DNA of 64,000 nt from Owenia fusiformis (lineage: Eukaryota > Annelida > Polychaeta > Sabellida > Oweniidae): NCBI GenBank assembly GCA_903813345.2, contig CAIIXF020000007.1, forward strand, positions 35,804,538 through 35,868,537. Direction: 5' to 3'. The stretch's first letter is position 1; the number at the start of each line of letters is the position of its first letter. Position numbers and translations under genes: made by a program. Shown here in pieces: positions 62,234 to 64,000 of the stretch. The notes below the pieces were generated by a model. That model did no database searches, was not told the origin of the DNA, and saw only the letters and a list, made by a program, of their open reading frames with translations.

Positions 62234-62363
62234 CAATTATTGACCTCTCTAGAGGTTTACTGTCAAAATTATATCCCGAGACTGTAAACCGAGACCGTAG
62301 GTCAAGGTTTACAGTCGAGGGATATAATTTTGAAAGTAAACCGAATGGAGAGGTCTATAATTG
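62234..62363. repeat. 130-bp fold-back next to the Crypton-like fragment
   Basis: 62234-62295 (caattattgacctctctaga, ttatatcccgagactgtaaa) is inverted at 62302-62363 with a 6-nt centre. Confidence 0.85.
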
Positions 62364-62368
62364 TTTTG

Positions 62369-62671
62369 TTAGTCCGAAGAATATCTTAGATTTTTCTGAC
62401 CCTTGAAGTTGACTTGAAGTTGGATCCAGACCCTCGAGACGTTCATGTTGTATTTCAGTATATCGGCAGTAGGCTTAAGTTCACTCAATGGAGTCAAATT
62501 ACTCTCCTGGGCGAAGTCCACTAAAAGCTTTGTACAAAGTTTTAGATTTTTCTTCGCATTTTGACTGTCTTTACTCTCTAAGAGACTAATAATAATAATA
62601 TCCTCATCTTCAACATTTTTGAAATGGCTAGTGCTAGCGGCGGCCATTTTATCGTCTGATAATGACGTCAT
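62369..62671 (-). CDS. Possible Crypton/KCTD1-type N-terminal fragment
   Basis: A 100-codon minus-strand frame from ATG 62671. The stretch LLESKDSQNAKKNLKLCTKL followed by LSELKPTADILKYNMNVSR resembles the helical N-terminal domain of Crypton-derived recombinase-like proteins, where a pattern (S)K(N)TKK...(L)xxF precedes ELxxxLxxFxxxVR. The rest of the recombinase is absent, and the last 20 residues look like read-through. A Crypton relic, or a 5' exon of a related gene, are both possible. The fold-back at 62234-62363 lies directly 3'. Confidence 0.35.
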   Translation of the reverse strand: MTSLSDDKMAAASTSHFKNVEDEDIIIISLLESKDSQNAKKNLKLCTKLLVDFAQESNLTPLSELKPTADILKYNMNVSRVWIQLQVNFKGQKNLRYSSD

Positions 62672-62786
62672 TTTAATGGAATGCTGGGAATATTATTCAC
62701 CGGCAATGCATTGCGCGGTGTACAGTTAAAATTATTCACCGCTCGTTGACCAATCAAAATCGAGTATTTCAATTGAGGTACTAACA

Positions 62787-62978
62787 ATAAAACCTGTATA
62801 CCCGAACACCTCTTATCCGAAACACCAAAAGGGCTAGCTGTCCAAGTTCAAATAAGCATGTATTCACATTTTTTTTATATGAAAGTTTATGTCAAATTAA
62901 GAGGACTGAAAATAAGCATTCATTTATATAGAGAGGTGTTCAGATAAGACAGGTGTTCTGATATACAGGTTCTACTGT
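62787..62978. mobile_element. pogo/Tigger-type MITE
   Basis: The left end aataaaacctgtatacccga and right end atatacaggttctactgta are inverted. Interior GAACACCTCTTATCCGA and GAGGTGTTCAGATAAG are also inverted, the usual design of this family. Confidence 0.7.
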
Positions 62979-63480
62979 ATGTTACCCGGAAACTGTATCC
63001 TGAGGTAAAGATATACTACCTCACAAAGCAGTGTTTATTGATCTGATGCTGCATTCTCATACACCCTTACATAATCAATATACCCCTGTATCACAATTTA
63101 GTGCCTAATCAGCTGTTCGAATTTATCAATAAACTTAAAAAATTCATGAAGTTGTTGCAATTTTCTCTCAAAATGACACGGTTGTTGTTTCTAATAAGTT
63201 GGGTGAACTTTTTTTATTGAGGTAAATACCGAGGCAAAATTGGAGAAAACCATCTTTATTTTTATTTTATAATTCTAAAGATAAGGATCAATAATTCATT
63301 CATAAATATCCTCAATACTGTAATAAGACCCCTGTCACCCTAAGCACCCTGGAAGTATAACCCCTTGAAAAAAATCTATAAAATGTAATCAAATGAATGG
63401 AAATAATATTATGAAATGCAATCCATTCATCTAGAAATTTTTTAGTACAATTGTAAATTGAACAAAATATTAATTAACAT
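62979..63480. other. Gene-free AT-rich spacer
   Basis: Nothing recognised. Confidence 0.4.
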
Positions 63481-63499
63481 AGAAAAGCAGAGACACAAA

Positions 63500-63590
63500 T
63501 TCTTTTTATTGACAATCGAAGTTGGTGTTACGCAAGGGTGTCCTACTCAGGTCATTTGTTTGCTCTCCTTACCTGATGTCGGGGACAACA
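63500..63590 (+). pseudogene. Fragment of a non-LTR reverse transcriptase
   Basis: The frame reads LTIEVGVTQGCPTQ, then CLLSLPDVGDN. The VGVxQGCP motif is a hallmark of LINE reverse transcriptases (RT block with QGCPLSP). The following residues have drifted. It is a short relic. Confidence 0.45.
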
Positions 63591-63599
63591 TCGTAGATT

Positions 63600-64000
63600 T
63601 CAGTGGTTTATTCATAATAAACCAATCAATATTTATGCTTTACTGTGCATTAATGAAGGCTTACCTATTATGTAGAATTATATTTATGCGTTCATTGGTA
63701 TATTTCAGATTAATTTTATTGTGTTATTAAGTGCATCATATTTTTATTGATTTATCGAAGAAAGTTCTGTTTCTTCCATAATTACAGAGTATCATAGTTA
63801 CAGTTAGAATATTTAGTCAAAATAATTACAATTCTCTTTTTTATTGGATGGTGAAACTTGATATCTAATCAAATATTCCATGAAATATAGATTCATTCCT
63901 ATGTCCAAAGCTTCTGAAATATAATTGAGAACTTTCTCAAATATCGAGATGGATTTGTAGAGCTAGGTGTTCTGTGATTTGGTTTATTTGTGATATTTCA
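63600..64000. other. Gene-free AT-rich end of window
   Basis: No coding sequence or repeat recognised. Confidence 0.4.

Overview
This is a window of an AT-rich animal nuclear genome. Split genes with GT-AG introns, tandem exon duplication, SRCR, TMEM255-like and ASB-like coding sequence, and dense nested transposons all point that way. A marine invertebrate is the best fit, possibly a bivalve or other lophotrochozoan; this is inferred from gene families and repeat style, not proven.

Host genes, left to right. (1) 816-4450 (+): the 3' part of a TMEM255/FAM70-like membrane protein with a PPxY-rich tail. A 63-bp minisatellite has grown across one of its splice donors. (2) 6241-31818 (+): a gene I assemble from 11 exons as signal peptide, coiled coil, three short phase-1 cassettes (two are a fresh tandem duplication) and six group-A SRCR domains. 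Exon lengths sum to 2754 nt (917 codons plus stop) and every junction is phase 1-1. (3) 37068-38858 (-): a single-exon ankyrin-repeat protein ending in a SOCS box (ASB-like). (4) 58476-58642 (+): one 5' exon with a start codon and a strong donor; the rest of the gene lies beyond what I can recognise.

Transposon nest. One SRCR intron holds a Gmr1-like Ty3/Gypsy element (14639-30796, minus sense). Its two LTRs are both 817 bp once later insertions are removed. It has a tRNA-Pro-type primer site, a SCAN-like gag, a zinc knuckle, a protease and a truncated integrase, but no reverse transcriptase. Into it have jumped: (a) an 8494-bp element with 1.33-kb terminal inverted repeats and a 4-bp GATC target duplication; (b) a probably intact DD34D mariner; (c) a 329-bp GGGCC-rich inverted-repeat element. 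A paralogous intron in the same gene shows the empty site.

Other mobile DNA: an older mariner relative just after the SRCR stop codon; a mariner-type deletion derivative upstream of the ASB-like gene; a 1775-bp element whose inverted ends are 15-bp tandem arrays (8-bp TSD GATTGGGC); a 3780-bp element carrying GATATA satellite (9-bp TSD CTGTTAAGG) with a Tc1-type MITE inside; a 1.25-kb element with about eleven subterminal motif copies; pogo/Tigger-type MITEs; fold-backs; LINE fragments; a SWIM zinc-finger relic; and a possible Crypton-type fragment. Several minisatellites (19, 54, 57, 63, about 64 and about 75-81 bp units) occupy introns and intergenic DNA. Much of 42.9-49.1 kb and 56.2-64 kb shows no recognisable coding sequence.
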